Part shown: positions 1-6,340 of the stretch, piece after piece
Layout: every line of letters begins with the position of its first letter
Position numbering within the stretch: the first letter of the stretch is position 1
Source of the DNA: Bacteroidota bacterium
Lineage (GTDB): Bacteria; Bacteroidota; Bacteroidia; Chitinophagales; UBA2359
Direction of reading: 5' to 3'
Length of the DNA: 6,424 bases
NCBI GenBank assembly: GCA_020629895.1
Contig: JAHDCM010000228.1
Span: 1-6,424, forward strand
The notes under the pieces: model-generated
What the model was told of the DNA's origin: nothing
Database searches by the model: none
The model's input: only the letters and a program-made list of their open reading frames with translations
Made by a program: the position numbers and the translations under genes

Positions 1-8
1 CTCGCACA

Positions 9-554
9 TCAATTCGGAAAAATAATAAATTCCGCGGGTATCGGTTCCGACAACCAAATTTGGTCATTCTCCACATAAAAAGAAATACCTGCCTCAAAGG
101 CCTCGCGCGCCTTCACCCGCAAAATAGCAGGCTTTCGATCACGTCGTTTTCCTACAACACTAGCCGTACCAATATCGCCCGACAAATGCACATACTGTCG
201 AGACATTGGTTTGAGTCCTTCTTCTTGTAGGATAGGGATAATATTACGAGGAGTGCCATGATATAAAACATCAGGAGGGGTCACCGCTACTTTATGGATT
301 TTTTGCTGAATCGAATGCCCATAAAACGCACGAATACGACCATGATTGATTTCATACCGCTTTTTATTCGCAGCCTCCATCATATCTTGGAGGTCTTGTT
401 CGGTGAGGTCACGCCATTCAGGGTTGCGCTTACCCAGCGCTTTAAAAAGCTGCTCCAAAGTAGTCCAACCTTCTTGGTCGAGTTCAATACCAAATTGCTC
501 TGGTTTATGGCGTAGAGCTTTGGAAATAGTTTTACTAAGTCTAGTATAATTCAT
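9..554 (-). CDS. kptA: RNA 2'-phosphotransferase (Tpt1/KptA family), 181 aa
   Basis: By family knowledge this enzyme transfers an internal RNA 2'-phosphate to NAD+, giving 2'-OH RNA, ADP-ribose 1'',2''-cyclic phosphate and nicotinamide; it is cytosolic. The protein has the family's two lobes. The N-terminal winged-helix RNA lobe starts with SKALRH (Arg15) and carries the H-G-R-I-R motif (His71, Arg75). The C-terminal NAD+ lobe has YHGT (98-101), a YVHLS strand (121-125) and VGKRR (134-138). Arg15, His71, Arg75 and Arg137 probably correspond to the catalytic Arg-His-Arg-Arg set of yeast and bacterial Tpt1, so the enzyme looks intact. Length is typical. The ATG start sits just before the conserved first helix. 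The gene lies 63 bp downstream of aroK with a stem-loop in the gap, so it may be co-transcribed or partly uncoupled. The bacterial substrate is unknown; in eukaryotes the enzyme finishes tRNA splicing. Confidence 0.93.
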   Translation of the reverse strand: MNYTRLSKTISKALRHKPEQFGIELDQEGWTTLEQLFKALGKRNPEWRDLTEQDLQDMMEAANKKRYEINHGRIRAFYGHSIQQKIHKVAVTPPDVLYHGTPRNIIPILQEEGLKPMSRQYVHLSGDIGTASVVGKRRDRKPAILRVKAREAFEAGISFYVENDQIWLSEPIPAEFIIFPN

Positions 555-581
555 GATGTAATGGTTTTTGTTTTGAATAAA

Positions 582-620
582 TAACCACTACATCCATATT
601 AGGATAGTTGATAGTGGTTA
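582..620 (-). other. Stem-loop over the aroK stop codon, in the aroK-kptA gap
   Basis: A perfect 9-bp inverted repeat (TAACCACTA at 582-590, TAGTGGTTA at 612-620) encloses 21 nt. Inside it a second 4-bp pair (ATCC 592-595, GGAT 602-605) closes a 6-nt loop. One arm includes the aroK stop codon (618-620). In the minus-strand RNA the second arm is followed by UUUAUUC, which is only moderately U-rich. It could be a weak terminator, an attenuator or an mRNA-stabilising hairpin between aroK and kptA. The pairing is seen directly; the function is inferred. Confidence 0.45.
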
Positions 621-1160
621 ATTGTGGGAACCCTCTTTTACGAGTTCCCAAATTTCGGGGGCTAAGTCTTTAGGGCGAAAGGCTTCAATAGAAACAATAT
701 AGTCGGCCTGCTCATAAAAATGACGACGACTTTCTAGCTTTTCTTCAATATAAGCTTCTAGGGCAGCTTCATTATTAAAATGATGCACCAAAGGACGTTG
801 TTCTTTTTCTTTAATTAAACGTTGTGTTAAGAAACGGGGGGAGGCTTGTAAATAAATGCTTTTTCCTTGTTGAAGGATGGTTTGCAAGTTCTCAAAAAAA
901 CAAGGAGTGCCGCCTCCTGTGGCAATAACCGAAGGAGGCATTAAAATAGTTTCCTGTAAGCAAAATTGTTCTAATTGACGAAAGTGAGCTTCGCCTTTTT
1001 GTTCAAATAAGGCAGGAATACTAGAACCAGCTTTTTGCTCAATCATCCAATCTAAATCTCGAAAGTGAGCTTTCGCAATTTTAGATAATCGTTTGCCAGT
1101 ACTTGTTTTTCCACAGGCCATAAAGCCGAGTAGATAAATGTGTTGGGAGAGAAAGGACAT
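618..1160 (-). CDS. aroK: Shikimate kinase, 180 aa
   Basis: Phosphorylates shikimate at the 3-hydroxyl with ATP, the fifth step of the chorismate pathway that feeds aromatic amino acids and p-aminobenzoate. In the 180-aa numbering, the Walker A loop is G-F-M-A-C-G-K-T (12-19), followed by the D-L-D shikimate-binding pair (Asp35, Asp37), FR..E (Arg61), the GGG loop (82-84), the lid arginine in RPL (Arg122) and a late arginine in ESRRHFY. The family set is complete and the length is normal. The Walker A loop has Ala-Cys where Gly-Ala or Gly-Ser is common; this should not prevent activity. The frame can be extended to 1196, but that start is TTG and adds 12 residues outside the fold, so the ATG at 1158-1160 is preferred. 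The gene is 125 bp downstream of the rhomboid gene; no clear promoter is visible in that gap. Confidence 0.95.
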   Translation of the reverse strand: MSFLSQHIYLLGFMACGKTSTGKRLSKIAKAHFRDLDWMIEQKAGSSIPALFEQKGEAHFRQLEQFCLQETILMPPSVIATGGGTPCFFENLQTILQQGKSIYLQASPRFLTQRLIKEKEQRPLVHHFNNEAALEAYIEEKLESRRHFYEQADYIVSIEAFRPKDLAPEIWELVKEGSHN

Positions 1161-1285
1161 AATTGATTTGTTATAGTATGTGCGAAGATCGTCCAATCAA
1201 TGGAAATGATCAATAATTTTTAATACAAAAATGGTCAGTTTTTGGGGAAATAAAGAGAAAACAAGTTTAATCGCACATTACATAT

Positions 1286-1996
1286 CTAAAACGGGCCGCG
1301 TCTCCGTTCCTCTGCATAATACACTGCCTCATGTCGATTGGTAAGCTCTACATCAGGATAACGGAAACGGAAGAATAAGCCAGCAGCAACACCAAAGAAA
1401 AAACCGCCAATATGCGCCCACCAAGCAACACCAGCCCCATCACTACCAAGCGACATAAACCCACTAATAAGCTGTTGAGCAATCCAGAAACCGAGGAAGA
1501 AGATGGCAGGTAAGGTGAAGGTACGGAAGAAATAAACGACCAACATTTTTACGCGAGAACGGGGAAACATAATCAGGTAACCGCCCAAGATAGCAGAAAT
1601 GGCTCCACTTGCTCCCACCGTAGGAATGCTACTAGTGGGGTCAATCAGAATATGTGCAGCAGAAGCAGCTATTCCGCCTGCCAGATAGAAAAATAAAAAA
1701 GCTGCATTGCCAATAGTTGCCTCAATATTATCACCAAAAACCCATAAAAACATCATATTCCCAATGAGGTGCATCCAACCACCATGTAAAAACATACAAG
1801 TGATGAGCGTATATAAATCGACTCCTTGTGATATTTCACTAGGTAAAGAGCCATAGGTATAGATAAATGCATTGAGTGTTTCAGGGTCTAATGAAAACTG
1901 AAACAAGAAGACCAATACATTAATACCTAAGAATAGGTAGGAAAATAGGGGCTTGCTTCCTCCAATTACTTGGTCATCACCAACAGGGAATATCAT
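1286..1996 (-). CDS. Rhomboid family intramembrane serine protease, 236 aa
   Basis: A polytopic inner-membrane protease that cleaves transmembrane helices of other proteins. The catalytic features are visible: LHGGWMHLIGN (70-80) supplies the HxxxN element (His76, Asn80), GASGA (128-132) has the nucleophile Ser130, and AHIGG (194-198) has the base His195. About six hydrophobic segments are seen, roughly 17-34, 63-88, 97-118, 127-144, 160-178 and 190-209. A short charged tail (about 210-236, with a run of Glu and Arg) follows and is probably cytoplasmic. The length fits compact bacterial rhomboids without an extra N-terminal domain. The start is an ATG only 6 bp after the permease stop codon, which suggests co-transcription and perhaps translational coupling. 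The substrate cannot be predicted. The active site looks intact, so this is not an inactive rhomboid homologue. Confidence 0.95.
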   Translation of the reverse strand: MIFPVGDDQVIGGSKPLFSYLFLGINVLVFLFQFSLDPETLNAFIYTYGSLPSEISQGVDLYTLITCMFLHGGWMHLIGNMMFLWVFGDNIEATIGNAAFLFFYLAGGIAASAAHILIDPTSSIPTVGASGAISAILGGYLIMFPRSRVKMLVVYFFRTFTLPAIFFLGFWIAQQLISGFMSLGSDGAGVAWWAHIGGFFFGVAAGLFFRFRYPDVELTNRHEAVYYAEERRRGPF

Positions 1997-2002
1997 AATT
2001 GT

Positions 2003-3061
2003 TTAGTTTTTAAGTCGTACTCGTGGATCAAGTACACCATAGAGAATATCAACAATAATATTGACGACCACAAAGATAACAGCAGCAAACAAAACAGAAC
2101 CCATTGCAACAGGAAAATCGAGGTTGTTAAGTGCTGTGATCGTTAAGTAACCAAGTCCTTTATAGTCAAATATAATTTCTACAAAATATGCACCAGCTAA
2201 AATGGCTGCCAACCAACCAGAAATGGCCGTCATGACTGGATTGAGTGCATTGCGTAAAACGTGTTTAGCAATCACCTTAAATCTACTTTGACCTTTGGCA
2301 TAAGCGGTTCGCACATAATCTTGAGATAAGACATCTAAAACAGAGCTTCTTGTAAGTTGTACAATGATCGCAATAGGGCGAATTCCAAGTGCTAAGGCTG
2401 GTAGTATTAGGTTTTTAAGGGCCAAATGTCGGTCTCCAAAATCATCGACTTCAAAGAGTTGCCCTGTATAGTTTAGACCTGTATAATCATGTAACCAATA
2501 ACCAAAAATAAGGGCTAAAATAATACCCGAAAAGTAGGAGGGTTGAGAAATACCTAATACCGATGTGACGAGGATAGAGTTATCAATAAAGCTAAATTGC
2601 TTCAAAGCAGCTATAACACCAAGTGTAATACCTATAATGGTCGCTAATATAATAGAGGCGATAGCCAAGCAAGCAGTAGGCACAATTGCTTCACTAATCA
2701 TTTCCGAAACAAGCCGTTTACTTTGATAGGAACGCCGCAAATAAGGGGCTTTTACCACCAGTGCATTGCCACCCCCTATACCAAACAGTTTTGTATAGTT
2801 GTATTTTTCTTGATTGTTCGTATTGTCCTCATGTACCGATATAGGTAATACATCATTGAGGTACATCAAAAATTGTATAGAACGCGGTTTGTCCAAACCA
2901 AGTTCTTTATTAACCGCTTCCAATGTTGCTACATCCGCGCGTTGTCCGAGTGTTAAACGGGCAGGGTCTCCTAGTCCATTAAATAGAAAAAAGACGATGA
3001 ATATTACGCCAAATAGGACGAAAATACCGTAGAGAATACGTTTGGTGATGAAGCTTAACAT
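2003..3061 (-). CDS. ABC transporter permease, DppB/OppB (peptide/nickel) type, 352 aa
   Basis: One of the two membrane subunits of a peptide- or metal-type ABC importer. Hydrophobic segments are near 9-28, 127-152, 163-187, 215-237, 275-297 and 320-343, giving the six-helix DppB plan. A long soluble loop of roughly 100 residues between the first and second helices contains the conserved GDP (31-33) and the early QRADV stretch. The EAA coupling loop that contacts the ATPase is clear (DYVRTAYAKG near 248-257, then RNALNPV 270-276). The C-terminus LDPRVRLKN is typical of the family. No second permease, ATPase or binding protein is in the window, so the substrate (dipeptide, oligopeptide, nickel or other) cannot be set. 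It leads the rhomboid gene by 6 bp. A repeat-like segment (3074-3186) sits just upstream, and no TAnnTTTG element was found there. Confidence 0.92.
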   Translation of the reverse strand: MLSFITKRILYGIFVLFGVIFIVFFLFNGLGDPARLTLGQRADVATLEAVNKELGLDKPRSIQFLMYLNDVLPISVHEDNTNNQEKYNYTKLFGIGGGNALVVKAPYLRRSYQSKRLVSEMISEAIVPTACLAIASIILATIIGITLGVIAALKQFSFIDNSILVTSVLGISQPSYFSGIILALIFGYWLHDYTGLNYTGQLFEVDDFGDRHLALKNLILPALALGIRPIAIIVQLTRSSVLDVLSQDYVRTAYAKGQSRFKVIAKHVLRNALNPVMTAISGWLAAILAGAYFVEIIFDYKGLGYLTITALNNLDFPVAMGSVLFAAVIFVVVNIIVDILYGVLDPRVRLKN

Positions 3062-3073
3062 TAATTATTTTTT

Positions 3074-3186
3074 TAGGTTTCAGGAAACAGGAATCAGCGT
3101 TTTATTCATTTATAAGAGGTCAGTATCTTTACTAATAATGTAATTAAAGTTGATTCAGAAGATGGATGCTGGACTCCTGAAACCTA
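3074..3186. repeat. 113-bp segment with 12-bp terminal inverted repeats; possible MITE-like element
   Basis: TAGGTTTCAGGA (3074-3085) is the exact reverse complement of TCCTGAAACCTA (3175-3186). Further nearly concentric pairs lie inside: GAATCA (3091-3096) with TGATTC (3151-3156), and AGTA (3122-3125) with TACT (3130-3133). CAGGAA also occurs twice, 7 bp apart (3081 and 3088). Both ends read TA, which would fit a TA target duplication of the IS630/Tc1-mariner type, but TA is also simply part of the palindrome. The segment has no coding capacity and fills most of the 139-bp gap between the DoxX-like gene and the permease gene. A terminator is unlikely because no U-run follows on either strand. 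A mobile origin is inferred. Confidence 0.4.
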
Positions 3187-3200
3187 CCCCTCTGGGAAGA

Positions 3201-4433
3201 CTATTTTATCCCATGCATTTTCTTCATTTCCTCCCAACTAGGTACGTGGTTGCCATGCCATTTATCGACTAGTACGCCCCCTTTAAGGAGAACTAAGCCA
3301 GGGTTGGCACGAATCATAGTTTTGATAGGCGTCGCATCAAGGTTATAGAAAGTGTACAAACTACCCGACTTCGTTTGTGCTTCTGCAATATCAGAGGCAG
3401 TGATGCCATACGTTTGAAGCCCCGATTTAGACACAATTTCGTTGATGGCTTTAAAGTCATCTGAAGATGTTTTGGTGATGTCATAAGCAGGAACCAATAA
3501 TTTAAAACCTGGCGCATCTAGCATTTCATCTTGTATCTCATTCCCATCAGCATCATAAATAAAGAAGTCTTTAATTTTGGGTAGTTCTGGTTCTTCAATG
3601 ACCTGTATTTCGGTCTTATCTTTATTTAATACCCAGGTCTTATCTTTCCAAATACCAGAACTCATATATTCGTCCGAATCAATTTGTTTCGATTCGCCAG
3701 TAGTTGCGTTTTCTAAGGTATATAGTTTGATTGATTTGCCAGGATTTAAATTGCTGTCATCTTTACCTTTAATTAGATCAGTTCCTTTCTGGTAAGCCCT
3801 AAAATCAACAATTGGCAAATTACTGATATTACGGTAACAGAAAGCCAAACTAGCTAAACTTAATACCCCCAACAAAATAAGTGATGGTACATTTTTAAAA
3901 ATATAACGTACATGTTTATGGAATAATACAACTATAAATACAATCACCATCAAGAATAAATCCTTAATAAAGGACTCGAAAGGCTTTAATTTTACAAAAT
4001 CTCCAAAACAACCACAATCCGTTACTTTGCCTGTCCAAGCAGAGAAGCCAGTCAGGAAGGTAAAGAAAATGATTAGCCCTACATACAAAAAGAGGGTAGA
4101 GCGTTTTAAGGTGCCTAATAATAAAGAGATACCCAATGCAATTTCTAGTACAATTGTAAAAACAGCTATTGGCAAAGCTAAACTAGCACAAAGATTCCAT
4201 AATGGTTCTAAGAAGGGAACATATTCAGTGAAGATGGTAAAATACTCTTCTAATTTAATAGAGGTACCAATAGGATCAATGGCCTTTACAACACCCGAAA
4301 ATATAAAGAAGGTACCCAAAAAGTTTTTGAGATATTCTATGGCTAGATTTTCAGGTTTGCGAATAAAATAAAAAATAATCGTTACTCCTACTGCTAAAAG
4401 TGCGATTAGTCCGGTGAGTGAAAAAATGTTCAT
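3201..4433 (-). CDS. DoxX-like (BT_3928 family) membrane protein with C-terminal thioredoxin-like domain, 410 aa
   Basis: The N-terminal half (about 1-200) is a membrane domain with hydrophobic segments near 3-22, 37-55, 83-107, 113-133, 155-172 and 182-199. It carries the DoxX/MauE-type signature T-D-C-G-C-F-G-D (138-145) in a loop after the fourth helix. A linker follows, and the last 120-130 residues look thioredoxin-like: FIYDADGNEI (290-300), a LLVPAYDI strand where a redox protein would have its active site, and a terminal RANPGLVLLKGG (375-386) resembling the cis-proline strand. The only cysteines are Cys82, Cys140, Cys142 and Cys199, so the thioredoxin-like part has no CXXC and is probably not a disulfide reductase. 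Function is unknown; DoxX relatives are tied to quinone- or thiol-linked redox processes. It is divergent from folP, a neighbourhood I recall as common in Bacteroidota. The ATG start precedes the first helix, and a TAnnTTTG element lies 53 bp upstream. Confidence 0.85.
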   Translation of the reverse strand: MNIFSLTGLIALLAVGVTIIFYFIRKPENLAIEYLKNFLGTFFIFSGVVKAIDPIGTSIKLEEYFTIFTEYVPFLEPLWNLCASLALPIAVFTIVLEIALGISLLLGTLKRSTLFLYVGLIIFFTFLTGFSAWTGKVTDCGCFGDFVKLKPFESFIKDLFLMVIVFIVVLFHKHVRYIFKNVPSLILLGVLSLASLAFCYRNISNLPIVDFRAYQKGTDLIKGKDDSNLNPGKSIKLYTLENATTGESKQIDSDEYMSSGIWKDKTWVLNKDKTEIQVIEEPELPKIKDFFIYDADGNEIQDEMLDAPGFKLLVPAYDITKTSSDDFKAINEIVSKSGLQTYGITASDIAEAQTKSGSLYTFYNLDATPIKTMIRANPGLVLLKGGVLVDKWHGNHVPSWEEMKKMHGIK

Positions 4434-4459
4434 AATGGTATTTATAATTTTTCTTATCG

Positions 4460-4467
4460 TAAATTTG
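4460..4467 (+). promoter_or_regulatory. Candidate -7 element for folP-cdaA
   Basis: TAAATTTG matches the Bacteroidota -7 consensus TAnnTTTG exactly. It would start transcription near 4473 and give a leader of about 70 nt before the folP ATG. No TTG is seen at the expected -33 position, about 20 bp upstream; that stretch is only T-rich. It is the only exact plus-strand match in the divergent gap. Confidence 0.45.
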
Positions 4468-4486
4468 ATAAATGACTTTGACTTAA

Positions 4487-4494
4487 CAAATCTA
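4487..4494 (-). promoter_or_regulatory. Candidate -7 element for the DoxX-like gene
   Basis: The minus strand reads TAGATTTG, an exact TAnnTTTG match. Transcription would begin near 4480, leaving a leader of roughly 45-50 nt before the ATG at 4433. The -33 region is T-rich but lacks a clean TTG. It is the only exact minus-strand match in the gap. Confidence 0.5.
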
Positions 4495-4503
4495 CTAAAA
4501 GAA

Positions 4504-4529
4504 TAGTTGTAAAACTAATTGTTTAGTTG
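4504..4529. repeat. TAGTTG repeats with intervening inverted copy, possible operator
   Basis: TAGTTG occurs at 4504-4509 and again at 4524-4529, exactly 20 bp apart. AACTAA (4513-4518) between them can pair with either TAGTT (4504-4508) or TTAGTT (4523-4528). The block lies upstream of the minus-strand -7 element and inside the folP leader. It could bind a regulator or be chance in AT-rich DNA. Confidence 0.2.
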
Positions 4530-4543
4530 AAACAATATTTTGA

Positions 4544-5410
4544 ATGCATAAAAATACATTTTTCATTCCAAATAAGACATTAAATTGCCGAGGAAAGTTA
4601 TTGAATTTGTCATTTCCTCAAATAATGGGCATTTTAAACGTTACTCCCGACTCCTTTTTTGATGGAGGAAGGTACCAATCGGAGCAGGCAATAGTTGATC
4701 AAGTAGGTCGAATGCTAGAAGAAGGAGCAAGTATTATTGATGTTGGAGGGATGTCATCTCGGCCAGGCGCAGAAGTGATAGAAGCTAGTGTAGAACTGGA
4801 TCGCGTGCTTCCAGTGGTCGAGTTGATAGGCAAGCATTTTCCCGATGCATTTATTTCAGTGGATACAGTTCGGAGTGTCATAGCGCGCAAAACGATAGAA
4901 GCGGGTGCGCATATTATCAATGATATTTCGGCAGGGAATTTAGATGAAGATTTATTAGCTACGGTAGCCGATTTACAAGTGCCTTATATCTTAATGCACA
5001 TGCAAGGACGGCCCGAAACGATGCAACATGCACCAAAATATCAAGATGTTGTAGCAGATGTTTTAACATTTTTTATCAAAAAGACTGCCCAACTAAAACA
5101 GTTAGGCGTAAAAGATGTCATTTTAGATGTGGGATTTGGGTTTGGTAAAACACTCGTCCAGAATTATACCTTATTAGATCGTTTAGAAGAATTTAAGATT
5201 TTTCGACTACCTTTATTGGTCGGTATTTCTCGAAAATCAATGATCTATAAATTGTTGAAGACCTCGCCTGAAAAAGCATTGAATGGTACAAGTGTGTTAC
5301 ATACCCTCGCCTTATTACGTGGGGCTTCTATTTTACGTGTTCATGATGTACAAGCTGCGAGTGAAGTACTTAAAATGATTACCTTTATGAATGGTACGAA
5401 TTTATATTAG
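4544..5410 (+). CDS. folP: Dihydropteroate synthase, 288 aa
   Basis: Condenses 6-hydroxymethyl-7,8-dihydropterin diphosphate with p-aminobenzoate to dihydropteroate in folate synthesis; it is the sulfonamide target. It is a TIM barrel with every signature loop: ILNVTPDSF (30-38), DVGGMSSRPGA (66-76), DTVR (107-110), NDIS (126-129), HMQG (151-154), DVGFGFGK (195-202), GISRKSM (227-233) and LRVHDV (264-269). Asn32, Asp66, Asp107, Asn126, Asp195, Lys231, Arg265 and His267 match the pterin and substrate ligands of E. coli FolP. Phe38 and Pro74, sites linked to sulfonamide resistance elsewhere, are unchanged. Val196 replaces the usual proline of DPGFGFGK. The ATG at 4544 gives about ten residues before the TLNCRGKLL strand I recall as typical of Bacteroidota FolP; the next Met (28) would remove that strand. 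It overlaps cdaA by one base. Confidence 0.97.
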   Translation: MHKNTFFIPNKTLNCRGKLLNLSFPQIMGILNVTPDSFFDGGRYQSEQAIVDQVGRMLEEGASIIDVGGMSSRPGAEVIEASVELDRVLPVVELIGKHFPDAFISVDTVRSVIARKTIEAGAHIINDISAGNLDEDLLATVADLQVPYILMHMQGRPETMQHAPKYQDVVADVLTFFIKKTAQLKQLGVKDVILDVGFGFGKTLVQNYTLLDRLEEFKIFRLPLLVGISRKSMIYKLLKTSPEKALNGTSVLHTLALLRGASILRVHDVQAASEVLKMITFMNGTNLY

Positions 5411-6207
5411 TGGAATTTATAGTAAAAATAGGATTTTTGGACATTGGCGTGTGGGATGTCGTAGACATTTTACTAGTAGGGCTATTGTTTTATCAGTTTT
5501 ATCGACTGTTGCGGGGAACCCTTGCCTTCAATATATTTATTGGCTTTTTGCTGGTGTACTTGATATACGCGCTAGTGAATTGGCTGAATATGAAGTTGCT
5601 ACATACTATTTTTGAACGATTTGTAGATTTAGGATTTATTATTTTAGTCATTGTTTTTCAACAAGAGATACGCCGTTTTTTATTTTATATTGGGCGTGGT
5701 AGTGGTATTGGTAAACAGAATTTTTGGCAGAGTTTGTTTAATCGCAAAACAAGAGACGAACATCAATTGGAAAAAATACGAGAGGATTTAACGAAAAGTA
5801 TTACCAATATGGCTGCTACCAAAACGGGGAGCTTGATTGTGTTTACAGATGCTAGTGAAAAGGGCTTTTTTGAGAGTACAGGCGTCACGATTGACGCAGC
5901 CATTTCAAGTAAACTGGTAGAAAGTATTTTTTCAAAGAGTAGCCCACTACATGATGGGGCAATGGTTATTGCAGATGGAAAAATTATGGCGGCGGGTTGT
6001 ATATTACCGGTATCCGAAAACCCTGACTTACCTACTAGAATTGGAATGCGTCACCGTGCCGCAGTAGGAATTACCGAAAATATTGATGCACAGGTGTTGA
6101 TTGTGTCTGAAGAACGTGGAAAGATTTCTATCGCAAAGAAAGGCAAAATTAGAATGAACCTGACACAGAAAAATTTGCAGGATGTTTTGGAAGAACTGGT
6201 TCAATAG
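5410..6207 (+). CDS. cdaA: Diadenylate cyclase CdaA (DAC/DisA_N domain), 265 aa
   Basis: A membrane-anchored enzyme that makes cyclic di-AMP from two ATP, a second messenger for potassium, osmotic and envelope homeostasis in other bacteria. Three hydrophobic helices (about 16-33, 39-57 and 70-87) precede the FQQEIRR linker (83-89), then a short coiled stretch and the cytoplasmic DAC domain (about 120-245). The catalytic D-G-A motif is at 182-184 in SPLHDGAMVI and the R-H-R motif at 214-216 in GMRHRAAVG; both are intact. Length is typical of CdaA. The start is GTG at 5410-5412, sharing its G with the last base of the folP TAG stop, so translation is probably coupled to folP. No cdaR or glmM, the usual Firmicutes partners, is in the window. 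No typical terminator is seen directly after the stop. Confidence 0.96.
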   Translation: MEFIVKIGFLDIGVWDVVDILLVGLLFYQFYRLLRGTLAFNIFIGFLLVYLIYALVNWLNMKLLHTIFERFVDLGFIILVIVFQQEIRRFLFYIGRGSGIGKQNFWQSLFNRKTRDEHQLEKIREDLTKSITNMAATKTGSLIVFTDASEKGFFESTGVTIDAAISSKLVESIFSKSSPLHDGAMVIADGKIMAAGCILPVSENPDLPTRIGMRHRAAVGITENIDAQVLIVSEERGKISIAKKGKIRMNLTQKNLQDVLEELVQ

Positions 6208-6278
6208 GTGAATACAAATTACATATAATGTGAAATGGAAGGCTATCAACCAGCGGCTGAAACTTGTAAGTATTACCA

Positions 6279-6294
6279 CCAGCGATGACGCTGG
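6279..6294 (+). other. Short perfect hairpin downstream of cdaA
   Basis: CCAGCG (6279-6284) and CGCTGG (6289-6294) form a 6-bp GC-rich stem with an ATGA loop. No T-run follows, so it is not a standard intrinsic terminator on the plus strand. It lies where base composition shifts from the AT-rich genes to a GC-richer tail. It may be part of a larger RNA fold or a roadblock after cdaA. Confidence 0.4.
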
Positions 6295-6340
6295 CGGCAA
6301 CTCCGTCGGACGTTTAATCGTAAATCGTTCCATCGTCCAC

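Noticed and set aside
1161..1196. N-terminal extension of shikimate kinase by 12 residues
   Set aside because: The upstream start is TTG, the added residues lie outside the kinase fold, and an ATG at 1158-1160 places the Walker A loop at the usual distance from the N-terminus.
1226..1244. CAAAAA/TTTTTG hairpin in the rhomboid-aroK gap as a terminator
   Set aside because: The stem is almost all A-T with one G-C pair, and no U-run follows it on the minus strand. It is likely chance in AT-rich DNA.
3074..3186. Intrinsic terminator for the DoxX-like gene
   Set aside because: The arms are 89 bp apart, and in the minus-strand RNA the structure is followed by an A-run, not a U-run.
4027..4371. Plus-strand open frame of 114 codons
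   Set aside because: It lies wholly antisense to the DoxX-like gene, is rich in Lys and Arg as expected from reversed AT-rich coding sequence, and shows no recognisable domain.
4536..4542. TATTTTG as a -7 promoter element for folP
   Set aside because: It is one base short of TAnnTTTG and touches the start codon, so a transcript from it would miss the ATG. No other start keeps the conserved N-terminal strand.
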